From assembly GCA_025936045.1 (NCBI GenBank), contig JAICUB010000018.1, forward strand, positions 1-64,000: a stretch of 64,000 bases of DNA. The letters run 5' to 3'. The first letter of the stretch is position 1, and each line of letters opens with the position of its first letter. The notes under the pieces were generated by a model, which was not told the origin of the DNA, searched no databases, and saw nothing but the letters and a program-made list of their open reading frames with translations. Position numbers and translations under genes: made by a program. The stretch comes from Polyangiaceae bacterium (GTDB lineage Bacteria > Myxococcota_A > Polyangia > Polyangiales > Polyangiaceae). Shown here one piece after another: positions 36,756 through 45,290 of this stretch.

Positions 36756-37425
36756 GAGCTACGGCGGTCGAGCCGTGCTCGCCGGGGTCGACGCCGAGGC
36801 GCCGGAAGGTTCGATCGTGACGCTCGTCGGGCCGTCGGGCTGCGGCAAGTCGACGCTGCTCCGCTGCTTCAACGCGCTCACGAGCTTCGACGCCGGCACG
36901 CTCGAGGTGGCGGGCTTTCGACTCACGGGCGGCGTCACGCCCGGGCCGGGCGAGCTCGTGAAGCTGCGCTCGACCGTGGCCATGGTGTTCCAAGAGTTGC
37001 ACTTGTTTCCGCACCTTTCGCTGCTCGACAACGTGACGCTCGCGCCGCGCGTGGTGCGGAAGACTCCGCGCGCCGAAGCCGAGCGTCACGGGCTCGAGCT
37101 ACTCGGGCTCGTCGGACTCGCCGAGCGTGCGCTCGCGCGGCCGGCGGAGCTCTCCGGCGGGCAGAAACAGCGGGTCGCGATCGCGCGTGCCGTGGCGCAG
37201 GGCGCCCGCGTGCTCTTGCTCGACGAGCCCACGAGCGCGCTCGACGCCGCCCTGCGTGAAGACATGCGCGAGCTCCTGCTGCGCGCGGCGCGCGGCGAGC
37301 TTTCGCCGGGCCCCGAGGCACGACCGCTCACGCTCGTCGTCGTGACTCACGACCGTTCGCTCGCCGCAGCGCTCGGCGGCGTCAGCTGGAGGCTCGACGC
37401 CGGGCGCGTCGTCGCCTCGGGCTAG
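36730..37425 (+). CDS. Amino-acid-type ABC importer ATPase
   Basis: A 231-residue ABC ATPase of the GlnQ/HisP type. Walker A GPSGCGKST is at residues 34-42, the Q loop is VFQELHLFPHLSLLDN, the signature is ELSGGQKQRVAIARA, Walker B is VLLLDEPTSALD, and the switch His is VVTHD. It starts within the end of the permease fusion gene, so the two are coupled and form a complete two-gene importer. Confidence 0.93.
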   Translation: MIRVRGLRKSYGGRAVLAGVDAEAPEGSIVTLVGPSGCGKSTLLRCFNALTSFDAGTLEVAGFRLTGGVTPGPGELVKLRSTVAMVFQELHLFPHLSLLDNVTLAPRVVRKTPRAEAERHGLELLGLVGLAERALARPAELSGGQKQRVAIARAVAQGARVLLLDEPTSALDAALREDMRELLLRAARGELSPGPEARPLTLVVVTHDRSLAAALGGVSWRLDAGRVVASG

Positions 37426-37441
37426 CAACGACCGGCGCGCG

Positions 37442-38473
37442 TCAGTTCGAGCGGATGTCGATCACGTCGAACACGCTCACGACGGCGATGAGCGCGAGCA
37501 ACATGACGAGCCCGAAGAAGTGCACGCGCGCTTCCACGCGCGCGTTCGGGCGGCGGCGCGTGACGGCCTCGTAACCGAGGAACGCGAGCCGGCCGCCGTC
37601 GAGCGCGGGGAACGGCAACAGGTTGAAGCCGCCGAGGTACGCGCTCAGGATGCCGAGCCACGCCAGGTACTCGGTCCAGCTCCGCTGAGCGAACTCGGAG
37701 GTCTGCTTCACGATACCCACGGGACCCGAGAGCTGCGGCTTCTCGCGGCCGGTGATCATGCGCGAAAGGCCGATGACGAGGTTCTTCACCACGTTGGCCG
37801 GATCGATCAGCGACTGAACGCCCGCTTCGCGCCAGGTTACGGGCACCTTCTTCGGCACGGAGGCGACGCCGATCTTGCTCTGCCCCTCGAGCGTGATGGG
37901 GGTGACGTGGAAAGTGAGCGCCTTGCCCTTGCGGAGCACGCCGATGTCGAGCGGCTTGTTCCCGCTCGATATCACGCGCCGCCGCAGATCCTCCCAATCG
38001 GTGATGCGCTGGCCGTCGATGGTCTGCACGACGTCCCCGTTCTCGAGCTTGGCCGTCTTCGCGGGACCGTCGAGCACTTCGATGGTCGTCGTGGACACGG
38101 CCTTGCCTCCGATGGCGAGCGCCGTGAAGAAGAAGACCGAGGCGAAGAGGTAGTTCGCGAGCGGTCCGGCGACGATGGCGGAGATGCGTCCGACGAGCGA
38201 AGCGTTCGCGTAGCTCGCCTTGTCCTCGGGATCGATCTCCTCGAACGGATTCATCCCCGCGATCTGCACGTAGGCGAGGAAGGGGATCAGCGCGACCTGG
38301 TAGATCGTCTCGCTGCCGCGGGCTTTGTGGCGCCAGAGCGGCGGGCCGAACCCGATGCTGAAGCGCTGAACACGCATGCCGAAGGCGCGCGCCGCGAGCA
38401 GGTGCCCCGTCTCGTGCACGACCATGAGCAGTGCCAACCCGAGGATCCCGGCGATGACGTAGCTGACGCTCAC
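37442..38473 (-). CDS. rseP: Site-2 protease (RseP-like) with PDZ domain
   Basis: A 343-residue intramembrane zinc protease of family M50. The zinc motif HETGH is at residues 20-24 in the first helix, and the third ligand site is LPFPALDGGRLAFL near the C terminus. One PDZ domain (VLDGPAKTAKLENGDVVQTI, then DGQRITDWEDLR) lies between. Such proteases cut anti-sigma factors or signal-peptide remnants. The usual neighbours dxr, bamA and cdsA are absent, so the substrate is unclear. It converges with the ABC genes. Confidence 0.88.
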   Translation of the reverse strand: MSVSYVIAGILGLALLMVVHETGHLLAARAFGMRVQRFSIGFGPPLWRHKARGSETIYQVALIPFLAYVQIAGMNPFEEIDPEDKASYANASLVGRISAIVAGPLANYLFASVFFFTALAIGGKAVSTTTIEVLDGPAKTAKLENGDVVQTIDGQRITDWEDLRRRVISSGNKPLDIGVLRKGKALTFHVTPITLEGQSKIGVASVPKKVPVTWREAGVQSLIDPANVVKNLVIGLSRMITGREKPQLSGPVGIVKQTSEFAQRSWTEYLAWLGILSAYLGGFNLLPFPALDGGRLAFLGYEAVTRRRPNARVEARVHFFGLVMLLALIAVVSVFDVIDIRSN

Positions 38474-38564
38474 GCAAGCAATATAGCGTCACGCTCGCGG
38501 CGCCGCCACGCGCGGCCCCCGTGGTATTGCCGGGGCTCGGGCGCACTGCTAGAGCCGGGCGGGG

Positions 38565-39710
38565 ATGGCCCAAGAAAACGCTCCGAACGCGCCCGTCACT
38601 GCTCCGAACCTGCAGCTTTCCGGAGGCGCCGCGATCGTCGCACCCGTGAGCGCTTTCCCCGGGGGCGTGCCTGGTAACGCGCTCGTGGTGCTGCCGCTCT
38701 CGAAACCGAGCGACGAGCTACTCGATCAAGTCAAAAAGGGACCGGTCGCGCTCCAGGTCGAGGACATGTGGAAGCTCCTCGGCTTCAACGGCCCTGCCGT
38801 GCAGGTGCAGGACGCCGAGGGCCGTCCGATCGCGATCGGCCTCGACGATCTCATCGCCGGTCTCGAAAAGCACTGGGGCGAGGACTCGAACGATCTCAAC
38901 CGCGGCCGCCTGCTCGCGCAGGAGCTGATGAAGTACGGCCGCTTCGAGAAGGCGGAGAAGGTGCTCGCCAAGGTCGTCGCGCTCGGCGGTACGGGCGACG
39001 ACTGGCTCGGTCTCGGCATCTCGCAGACGCAGCAGGAGAAGTGGGACAAGGCCGAGGCGACGCTCAAGGGCGCGCAGAACCTCTTGCCCGGCAACCCGCT
39101 GCCGTTCCTCCACCTCTCGCGCGTGTTCGAGGGCAAGGGCGACGCGGCGGGCGAGCGCGAGATGATCGAGCACGCGATCGCGGCCGCCCCCGGCGCCGTC
39201 GACGGCTGGGCCGCGCTTTTTCAGCACGTTCAGCGCGTCTCGGACGAAACCGCCGCGATCAAGGCGGTCGAAGAGCTCGCCAACGCGGAGGCGAACAAGC
39301 GCTCGTCGGCGCCTTACGTCGCGCTCCAGGGTCTATTTGCCGCGAAGGAAGAGACGCGTGACCGGGCGATGGAGTTCGCGAGGAAGGCGGTGGACCGCAA
39401 CGACGGCGATCCGCTCGCACTGATCGCGCTCTCCGCGCTCCACGGGCAGAAGGGCGACTTGCCGGCCGTCATCGGCCTGCTCTCCAAGCACGAGGCCAAG
39501 ATGGCGAACGACGTGCGGCTCGCGAACAACTACTTCGAGGCGCTGTTCCAGACGCGCCAGCTCGACCGCGTGACCAAGCTCTTGAACGCGCTCGCCGGTT
39601 CGTCGAACCGCGAGGTCAAGCAGTTCGCCATCGAGCGCTCGCGCGCCGTCGCTCAATACCTCCAGCAGCAGCAACAAAAGCTCGCCGGCGCGGCCACCGG
39701 TCGCGCCTGA
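38565..39710 (+). CDS. TPR-repeat cytosolic protein
   Basis: A 381-residue protein without signal peptide. The first 110 residues are unrelated to known domains (LQVEDMWKLLGFNGPAVQVQ). Residues 120-370 are TPR-like pairs (YGRFEKAEKVLAKVVALGG; DKAEATLKGAQNLLPGNPLP; RAMEFARKAVDRNDGDPLAL). The tail is Gln-rich. It is likely a protein-interaction scaffold; no partner is apparent. Divergent from the RseP-like gene with 91 bases between. Confidence 0.6.
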   Translation: MAQENAPNAPVTAPNLQLSGGAAIVAPVSAFPGGVPGNALVVLPLSKPSDELLDQVKKGPVALQVEDMWKLLGFNGPAVQVQDAEGRPIAIGLDDLIAGLEKHWGEDSNDLNRGRLLAQELMKYGRFEKAEKVLAKVVALGGTGDDWLGLGISQTQQEKWDKAEATLKGAQNLLPGNPLPFLHLSRVFEGKGDAAGEREMIEHAIAAAPGAVDGWAALFQHVQRVSDETAAIKAVEELANAEANKRSSAPYVALQGLFAAKEETRDRAMEFARKAVDRNDGDPLALIALSALHGQKGDLPAVIGLLSKHEAKMANDVRLANNYFEALFQTRQLDRVTKLLNALAGSSNREVKQFAIERSRAVAQYLQQQQQKLAGAATGRA

Positions 39711-39713
39711 GCG

Positions 39714-39755
39714 CGTGACGTGAGTTCAGAGATCCGTCACGTAGCGGGTACCCGC
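39714..39755. terminator. Inverted repeats after the TPR gene
   Basis: Four bases after the TPR gene, CGTGACG 39714-39720 pairs with CGTCACG 39735-39741, and the perfect palindrome GCGGGTACCCGC occupies 39744-39755. Further out, GAGTTCAG near 39722 can pair with CTGAACTC near 39789. This may end the TPR transcript before the CNNM gene. Support is structural only. Confidence 0.4.
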
Positions 39756-39835
39756 TCGCGCCGATCGAGCTCTGGTCTTCCGAGATCGCTGAACTCGAGC
39801 TCGCCCTCGTCTTCGCGTCTAGAAGGGAGCAACGC

Positions 39836-41098
39836 ATGGTGACGCTGATCATCACCGTGCTTTTTTCGCTCTCGGTGTCGTTTCTGTGCGCGGCCGCGGA
39901 AGCGGTGATCCTGAGCGTCACGCACGCGCAGGTCCAGTCGCTCGGCAAGACGCGGGCCGCCGAGATCATGCGGCGCTTCAAGCGCGAGATCGACATTCCG
40001 ATCGCCGCGATCGTGGCGTTTCACACGGTCGCGTACACCGTGGGCGCGTCGATGAGCGGCGCGATCTACGTCGACGTGTTCGGCGAGCACACGCTTTGGA
40101 TCTTCTCGCTCGTGCTCACGCTGCTCGTGCTCGTCTTCTCCGAAATCGTGCCGAAGACGCTGGGCGTGACGTTCGCCAAGCAGTTCTCGACGCCGGTCGC
40201 TTACGCCGTGTCCGGCCTCGTGTTCGTGCTCAAGCCGCTGCTCTGGGTCACGAACCTGTTCGCGCGCATCGTGCGCGGTCACGCCGCCTCGCCCGTCACC
40301 TCGATCGAGGAAATCCAGCTGCTCGTGGCGTTCGGGCGCTCGGAGGGTGCGCTCGGCAAGCGCGTGGCCGACATGATGGAAGGCGCTGCCAAGCTGCGCG
40401 AGCTCAGCGCCTACGACGTGATGGTGCCGCGGGCGCGCGTCGTCATGCTCTCCGGTGAGAGCACGCTCGAGCAAAACCTCGACGTCATCCGCAGCTCGGG
40501 CCACAGCCGCTTCCCGTACACGCCTAACGGCGAGCTCGATCAGGTGAAGGGCGTCGTGCTCGTGAAGGACCTCTTGTTCCGCCTACGCGAGCAGGGGGCG
40601 GTCGATCTCGAGGCGATCGCCGCGCCTGCGCTCATGATTCCGTCGTCGGCGTCGGTCGAGCGTCTCTTGCGCACGTTTCAAGAAGAACGGCGCCACCTCG
40701 CCATCGTGGTCGACGAGTACGGCGGCACGCAGGGCATCGTGACGCTCGAGGACGTGCTCGAAGAGATCGTCGGCGAGATCGAGGACGAGAGCGATCGCGT
40801 CGATCCGAGCATCATTCGCCGCTCGCAAGACGTGATCCTCTGTCGCGGGCTCGCCGAGACGCGCAAGGTGTTCGAGCTCCTCGGCATCGAGGAGGACACG
40901 GAGAGCGTGACGATCAGCGGCTTCGTCGCCGAGCTCGTGGGGCGCATCCCGCACGTCGGCGATCGCGTCGATCACCACGGCTTTCGCTACACGGTGCTGC
41001 GCGCGAGCCAGCGCCGCGCCGAGCGCATCGAGGTGCGGCGCATCGGTGACGACATGGACGGCCAGCAATTCAGCGCGACCGAAGCCCTCACGCGCTGA
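39836..41098 (+). CDS. CNNM/CorC-family transporter protein with CBS domains
   Basis: A 420-residue protein. The N-terminal DUF21/CNNM membrane domain has about four helices ([40 protein letters not shown] with the conserved EIVPKTLG). Two CBS domains follow ([40 protein letters not shown]). The C-terminal CorC-HlyC domain is [23 protein letters not shown]. Family members influence Mg2+ or Co2+ transport. AGAAGGGAG lies just before the ATG. Confidence 0.9.
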   Translation: MVTLIITVLFSLSVSFLCAAAEAVILSVTHAQVQSLGKTRAAEIMRRFKREIDIPIAAIVAFHTVAYTVGASMSGAIYVDVFGEHTLWIFSLVLTLLVLVFSEIVPKTLGVTFAKQFSTPVAYAVSGLVFVLKPLLWVTNLFARIVRGHAASPVTSIEEIQLLVAFGRSEGALGKRVADMMEGAAKLRELSAYDVMVPRARVVMLSGESTLEQNLDVIRSSGHSRFPYTPNGELDQVKGVVLVKDLLFRLREQGAVDLEAIAAPALMIPSSASVERLLRTFQEERRHLAIVVDEYGGTQGIVTLEDVLEEIVGEIEDESDRVDPSIIRRSQDVILCRGLAETRKVFELLGIEEDTESVTISGFVAELVGRIPHVGDRVDHHGFRYTVLRASQRRAERIEVRRIGDDMDGQQFSATEALTR

Positions 41099-41170
41099 GC
41101 GTGTCTTTTGGTTGGGTTCACCGCCGCGCACGGTGCAGCGCCTGCTGCCAGCCCCATTTCCGAACGCGGG

Positions 41171-41836
41171 TCAGCGCGGGCGTGAGGCGAGGAGCTGATT
41201 CATCGGGGCGAGGAGCCACTCCGCGTAACGGAGCGTCGCTTCGCTCGGTTGGGTGCGGCCGAGGAGCGCGCGGTCCTCGAGCAGCATGAAGCCGAGCGAA
41301 TACACGACCATGCGCAGCACGCCCGCGACGTAGTCGCGCTCGACGGGAGTTTTGGCGACCTTCTCCACCATCACGTCGAGCGCCGGTTTCAGCCGTTCGG
41401 CGAAGATTTTCTCGACGAGCGGCCGGTGCTTCTTGCTCGAGATCGCGACCGAGAAGAGAAAGCGCACGAAGCGCGGGTGGCTCTCGGTCGCGTACAGGTC
41501 GAGCACCGCGTCGCGCACGAAGCGGCCGACGTCCTCCACGTTGCGCGGCGGAGCCACGTGCTCGCCCGACCGCATCATCTTCGTCGTCGAATAGTCGAGG
41601 ATCGCGCCGACGAGCGCGTCTTTGCTCGGAAAGTAGTGGTAGAGGCTCGGCTGGCTCATGCCGAGGCGCTTGGCGAGGCGCCGCAGGGAAGCGCCGACGA
41701 CTCCGTGCTCGGCGATGAGTTCGAGCGCGGTCTCGAGGACCTCTTCGTGGCGCGCGGGCGCGGCCGGCGCTCGGTGACGCGGCGGTCGCGACTTGCGCCG
41801 CAGGTGCGGCTGAGACGTTGCCGGCTGCTTCGGCAC
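41171..41836 (-). CDS. TetR-family transcriptional regulator
   Basis: A 221-residue regulator from GTG 41836. The N-terminal helix-turn-helix is HEEVLETALELIAEHG with LRRLAKRLGMSQPSLYHYFP and SKDALVGAI, the classic TetR signature. The C-terminal ligand domain (residues about 90-220) resembles no particular group. The frame is open upstream to 42064 through the recA promoter region, but that part lacks conserved sequence. It is divergent from recA and converges with the CNNM gene; its target is unknown. Confidence 0.85.
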   Translation of the reverse strand: MPKQPATSQPHLRRKSRPPRHRAPAAPARHEEVLETALELIAEHGVVGASLRRLAKRLGMSQPSLYHYFPSKDALVGAILDYSTTKMMRSGEHVAPPRNVEDVGRFVRDAVLDLYATESHPRFVRFLFSVAISSKKHRPLVEKIFAERLKPALDVMVEKVAKTPVERDYVAGVLRMVVYSLGFMLLEDRALLGRTQPSEATLRYAEWLLAPMNQLLASRPR

Positions 41837-41980
41837 GCCCGGACTCTTACCGGTTCGGTCGAGAGGTTGCAGGCTATCGATCGATAGTTTACCGGGCCGG
41901 CAGCATCGAGGCGGTCGGAGTCGGGCCGCCGAGGCTCGCTTGCTCGGTCGAGAAATGACCGAGGAAACAGGGCCCGAATG

Positions 41981-42009
41981 TTGACATCTGAACAGCCGCA
42001 CAGTACTCA
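41981..42009 (+). promoter_or_regulatory. recA promoter with SOS-box-like spacer
   Basis: A consensus -35 TTGACA (41981-41986) is followed after exactly 17 bases by TACTCA (42004-42009), a weak -10. The spacer contains CTGAACAGCCGCACAG (41988-42003), which has the CTG-N10-CAG layout of LexA boxes. On the reverse strand it also largely fits the CTRHAMRYBYGTTCAGS form I recall for Myxococcus LexA (14 of 17 positions). A repressor here would block polymerase. The predicted start is about 85 bases before the recA ATG. Confidence 0.6.
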
Positions 42010-42099
42010 CTACATCACGTTCAACGAGCCGAGCAGCTTCGAACGCGAAGCCGCCCGAGCCCAAGCGCCCCTCCCTAGGAGGGGGTACGAGGTCGTCCC

Positions 42100-43260
42100 A
42101 TGGAGGAGAAGCAGAAGAGCAAGGCCCTCGAGCTAGCCATCGCCAGCGTCCATAAGGAGTTCGGCGAGGGCGCGATCATGCGCCTCAAGGACGGCGAGAA
42201 GATCGGCGGTGACGTGGCCGTGGTGCCGACCGGCTCGCTCGGGCTCGACATCGCGCTCGGTATCGGCGGCTATCCACGCGGCCGCATCATCGAGATTTAC
42301 GGACCGGAATCGAGCGGCAAGACGACGCTCACGCTCCACGCCATCGCGAGCGTTCAGCGCCAGGGCGGCGTCGCCGCGTTCATCGACGCCGAGCACGCCC
42401 TCGACGTGACTTACGCGCGCAAGCTCGGAGTGAAGACGGACGAGCTTTTGATCAGCCAGCCCGACTACGGCGAGCAGGCGCTCGAAATCGCGGACATGCT
42501 CGTGCGCTCGAACGCGGTCGACATGGTCGTCGTCGATTCCGTGGCCGCGCTCGTGCCCAAGGCCGAAATCGAAGGCGACATGGGCGACTCCCACGTCGGC
42601 TTACAGGCGCGCTTGATGAGCCAGGCGTTGCGCAAGGTGACGGGCTCGGTGGCGCGCTCGCAGTGCCTCCTCCTCTTCACCAACCAAATCCGCATGAAGA
42701 TCGGCGTGATGTTCGGCAGTCCCGAAACCACGACGGGAGGGAACGCCCTCAAATTTTACGCTTCCGTCCGCCTCGACGTGCGTCGTATCGGCGCCATCAA
42801 GGAAGCGGGCCCGCCCGGCAAGGACATGGTCGTGGTCGGTAACCGCACCCGCGTGAAGGTGGTCAAGAACAAGCTTGCCGCCCCCTTCCGCGAGGTGGAG
42901 TTCGACATCCTTTACGGTCAGGGCGTCAGCCGCTCCGGGGAGGTCATCGACATGGCAGCCGATGCAAACATCGTTCAAAAGAGCGGCGCCTGGTTCTCGA
43001 TGGACAGCGAGCGCATCGGCCAGGGCCGTGACAATGCACGCACCTACCTCGAGCAACACCCCGAGCTGCTCGATAAGCTCGAGCAGAAGGTGCTCGCCGC
43101 GAGCGGCGTGAACCGCCGTGACGCGACGGTCGCCGCCTCCGGTCCGGCTCCGGAGAACGCCAAATCGGGGAAAGCCGAGGCTGAGCCGACCAAGGCGGCG
43201 CCTCCGAACGGCTCCGGCAAGCAGCAGCGTCCCCAGACGCCGCCCACACGTCCGAGCTGA
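42100..43260 (+). CDS. recA: Recombinase RecA
   Basis: A 386-residue recombinase, 30-40 residues longer than E. coli RecA. The Walker A GPESSGKT is at residues 68-75, Walker B is [12 protein letters not shown], and the DNA-binding loops are in [20 protein letters not shown] and [20 protein letters not shown]. The C-terminal tail is rich in Ala, Pro, Lys and Glu and probably disordered. RecA pairs homologous DNA and triggers LexA self-cleavage. A GAGG lies 7 bases before ATG 42100. Confidence 0.98.
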   Translation: MEEKQKSKALELAIASVHKEFGEGAIMRLKDGEKIGGDVAVVPTGSLGLDIALGIGGYPRGRIIEIYGPESSGKTTLTLHAIASVQRQGGVAAFIDAEHALDVTYARKLGVKTDELLISQPDYGEQALEIADMLVRSNAVDMVVVDSVAALVPKAEIEGDMGDSHVGLQARLMSQALRKVTGSVARSQCLLLFTNQIRMKIGVMFGSPETTTGGNALKFYASVRLDVRRIGAIKEAGPPGKDMVVVGNRTRVKVVKNKLAAPFREVEFDILYGQGVSRSGEVIDMAADANIVQKSGAWFSMDSERIGQGRDNARTYLEQHPELLDKLEQKVLAASGVNRRDATVAASGPAPENAKSGKAEAEPTKAAPPNGSGKQQRPQTPPTRPS

Positions 43261-43704
43261 CGCGGCGCCGCCCCGTCAGAGAATTTGGCCGCGCTCCCGA
43301 GCCCGCGTGAATGCCTCCCGCGCGGCTCGGGCGCGCCGGCACGTTGTCGCCTCAACCGCGATAGCTGGGTAATTTCGAGGGACTAGCCGACCGGGACGCC
43401 GGGTCGGGGCGCGGAACCCCCACCGCGGGTTTTGTGCTTCAGCGGAGGGGGTCCCGGCTGGAAGCCTATGAGCCACGGGCACTTAGGCCGGTTAGCGAGC
43501 GCGCGGGCCGATCGTCTGATAACTACCTGAAATTACTGATGTTTAGTCCAATTCTTGACGCTCATGATCCTGTCTCTTAGGTCCAGGATCGAACCCCCGG
43601 TCTGGGCCCCCATCATGTCGTCTGCTGAGCTCCGCCTCCCATGGCTATCGGCGTCCGCCATTCGCGCTCGCGCAAAGCGATTAGCGAGGACCGCGGCCCC
43701 ACGC
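43261..43704. other. Region after recA with no confident gene
   Basis: About 440 bases between recA and the SprT-like protease carry no convincing coding frame. The first part is GC-rich. 43387-43488 holds three stem-loops (listed separately). 43505-43580 is clearly more AT-rich than the surroundings and includes TTGACG at 43554, which could be a promoter element. Frames of the protease extend upstream to 43555, but codon third positions there are less GC-biased. No tRNA or known RNA family was recognised. Confidence 0.5.
43387..43488 (+). ncRNA. Candidate structured RNA: three stem-loops downstream of recA
   Basis: Stem 1 pairs CCGACC 43387-43392 with GGTCGG 43402-43407. Stem 2 pairs ACCCCC (43416-43421) plus CCGC (43423-43426) with GCGG (43442-43445) plus GGGGGT (43447-43452), with two flanking G-C pairs beyond a mismatch and a 15-base loop. 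Stem 3 pairs GCCTA 43464-43468 with TAGGC 43484-43488, with an inner GCC/GGC. The strand is not determined because the stems fold on either strand. It may be a recA 3' structure or a separate small RNA. Confidence 0.35.
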
Positions 43705-44463
43705 ATGGCGCCCGCGGCGGTTCGGATCCCCGATCCGAGGCATACGCCGGTGCCCTTCGACGGTAGCCCGGTCGGTCCCCAAATCTTCATCCACGAGGGC
43801 GCGCGCCAGACCCTCGAGCGCCGGCTGGAGCTCGCGTTCGGGTCGCCGGTGCAGCTTGCCGTCACGGACAATCTGCGGCGGATGGTGTCGCACACGCGCG
43901 TGCGCGGGACCCGCCGCGTGCGCATCCACATGATGTTCCTGGGGGCACCCGAGCGGGTGCGCCAAGCGCTGGTCGAATACATCGTCCGCGGTGACCGGCG
44001 CGCTTCCGGCGTGCTCGGAGATTTCATCCAGGCGAACAGCCACAAGATCCGGGCGTCACGTCCGGTGACCGGACCGTTGCGCACCCGCGGCGCATCGCAC
44101 GACCTCGGGGAGGTCCTCGCCTCCGTGAACGCGCAATATTTCGGCGGCAACGTGGGCGACGTGCTCGTCACCTGGGGTCGCCGCACGCAGCCGCGCGCCG
44201 ACGCCCGCGTGAGCATCAAACTCGGGAGCTACAGCGCCACGGAGCGGCTCATTCGCGTCCACCCCGCGCTCGATCGCGACTGGGTACCCCGCTATTTCGT
44301 CTCGTACATCGTGTTCCACGAGCTCCTGCACCACGTGATTCCGGCGGTCCCGGGCTCGCTGCATCCACCGGAGCTGCTCCGGCGCGAGCGCGAGTTCCGC
44401 CAGTACGAGCGCGCGATCGGCTGGGAGCAAAAGAACATCGCGCGGCTGCTCCGCGCGAAGTAG
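43705..44463 (+). CDS. SprT-like zinc metalloprotease
   Basis: A 252-residue protein if ATG 43705 is used; ATG 43615 and 43564 are in-frame alternatives without clear Shine-Dalgarno. The zinc site is VFHELLHHVIP (His205, Glu206, His209), typical of SprT/SprT-like peptidases. The core also has RVRIHMMFLGAPERVRQALV and SIKLGSYSATERLIRVHPAL. SprT-like proteins are linked to DNA-protein crosslink repair in eukaryotes; bacterial roles are poorly known. Proximity to recA is suggestive but may be chance. Confidence 0.75.
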   Translation: MAPAAVRIPDPRHTPVPFDGSPVGPQIFIHEGARQTLERRLELAFGSPVQLAVTDNLRRMVSHTRVRGTRRVRIHMMFLGAPERVRQALVEYIVRGDRRASGVLGDFIQANSHKIRASRPVTGPLRTRGASHDLGEVLASVNAQYFGGNVGDVLVTWGRRTQPRADARVSIKLGSYSATERLIRVHPALDRDWVPRYFVSYIVFHELLHHVIPAVPGSLHPPELLRREREFRQYERAIGWEQKNIARLLRAK

Positions 44464-44519
44464 CGCCGCCCACGACGGTCGCGGCCCCCTTGCACACGGG
44501 CCCGTCGCGCCCATCCGAT

Positions 44520-45290
44520 TCAGATTTCGAGCACGAGCCCTGCGACCCACGTGCTCGTGCCGACGTCCATCGTCGTGGCCGAGCCGAACCCGTTCAGGTT
44601 GCTCTTGAAATACTCGATGAAGAGCCCTGAGTGGTTCACGCCGAGGCTCGCGTCCGCGGTGGCCGCGGTCTGAGCGTCGAGCACATCGAGGCGCAGCATC
44701 ATGCCCGCGGCGACGACGTACCCGTACGACGAACCCTTGCCGACCTGGCCGTCCACGCGCGTGGCCGAGTCACCGATGTTCGACCACCAGAGGGCGTAGC
44801 CCATGCCGACCTTCGCGTAGGGGACGAAGGGGAACACCGTGTGATCGGCGATCCAGTCGAAGCGAAGCGACGCGACCAAGTGCATCGGCATGAGCCCGAG
44901 CGTCGTGTTCTCCGCGGAGAGCGTCTGGCCGTCGGGCAGCGGTTTCTCGAGGGGGGCCTTGGCGCTCGACTGCGTGAATGCCCAGCCGAAGCCCGGACCG
45001 AGACTCAGCGTGCGCGGGATGCGGAACGCCTGCCAGTCGATTTCGAAGCCGCCTTGCCAGCGCTGGGACTTCCCGAAGATGTCCTTGTAGGGACTTCCGG
45101 GGAGATCGTGATCGACGCCTGGGCGATAAGGCCCGAAGCGGACTTCGAACGCCACGGTCTGGGGCGAGCGCGCGTGTCCGCGCTCCTCGAGCCCGCCGTA
45201 CGGGCCGAACTCGTCCACGCCTTGCGCGAACGCCGGAGACACTGCGAGCAACACGGCCGAGCCGAGCAACGTCGAGAGCAGCTTCTTCAT
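44520..45290 (-). CDS. MXAN_2562-like outer-membrane beta-barrel protein
   Basis: A 256-residue protein with a clear signal peptide (LLSTLLGSAVLLAVSPAFA). The stretch FEVRFGPYRPGVDHDLPGSP near the mature N terminus, followed by alternating strands (LSLGPGFGWAF; PMHLVASLRFDWIADH; VFPFVPYAKVGMGYALWW), fits the barrel family typified by M. xanthus MXAN_2562. It ends in a final strand STWVAGLVLEI. Function unknown. It directly follows the Gly-Gly-Thr repeat gene with a one-base overlap, so the two are co-expressed. Confidence 0.75.
   Translation of the reverse strand: MKKLLSTLLGSAVLLAVSPAFAQGVDEFGPYGGLEERGHARSPQTVAFEVRFGPYRPGVDHDLPGSPYKDIFGKSQRWQGGFEIDWQAFRIPRTLSLGPGFGWAFTQSSAKAPLEKPLPDGQTLSAENTTLGLMPMHLVASLRFDWIADHTVFPFVPYAKVGMGYALWWSNIGDSATRVDGQVGKGSSYGYVVAAGMMLRLDVLDAQTAATADASLGVNHSGLFIEYFKSNLNGFGSATTMDVGTSTWVAGLVLEI

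Noticed and set aside
43387..43488. Retron msr/msd, tmRNA, 6S RNA, SRP RNA or RNase P RNA
   Set aside because: No reverse transcriptase is nearby and none of the conserved cores of these RNAs could be found on either strand.
43581..43610. GTTCGATC-like T-arm of a tRNA on the minus strand
   Set aside because: The flanking bases do not form a five-pair T stem, and no D arm, anticodon arm or acceptor stem can be built around it.
43533..44219. Minus-strand open frame ending near 43533
   Set aside because: Most of it is antisense to the SprT-like protease with its HELLHH motif; the short AT-rich end alone is not enough to call a gene.
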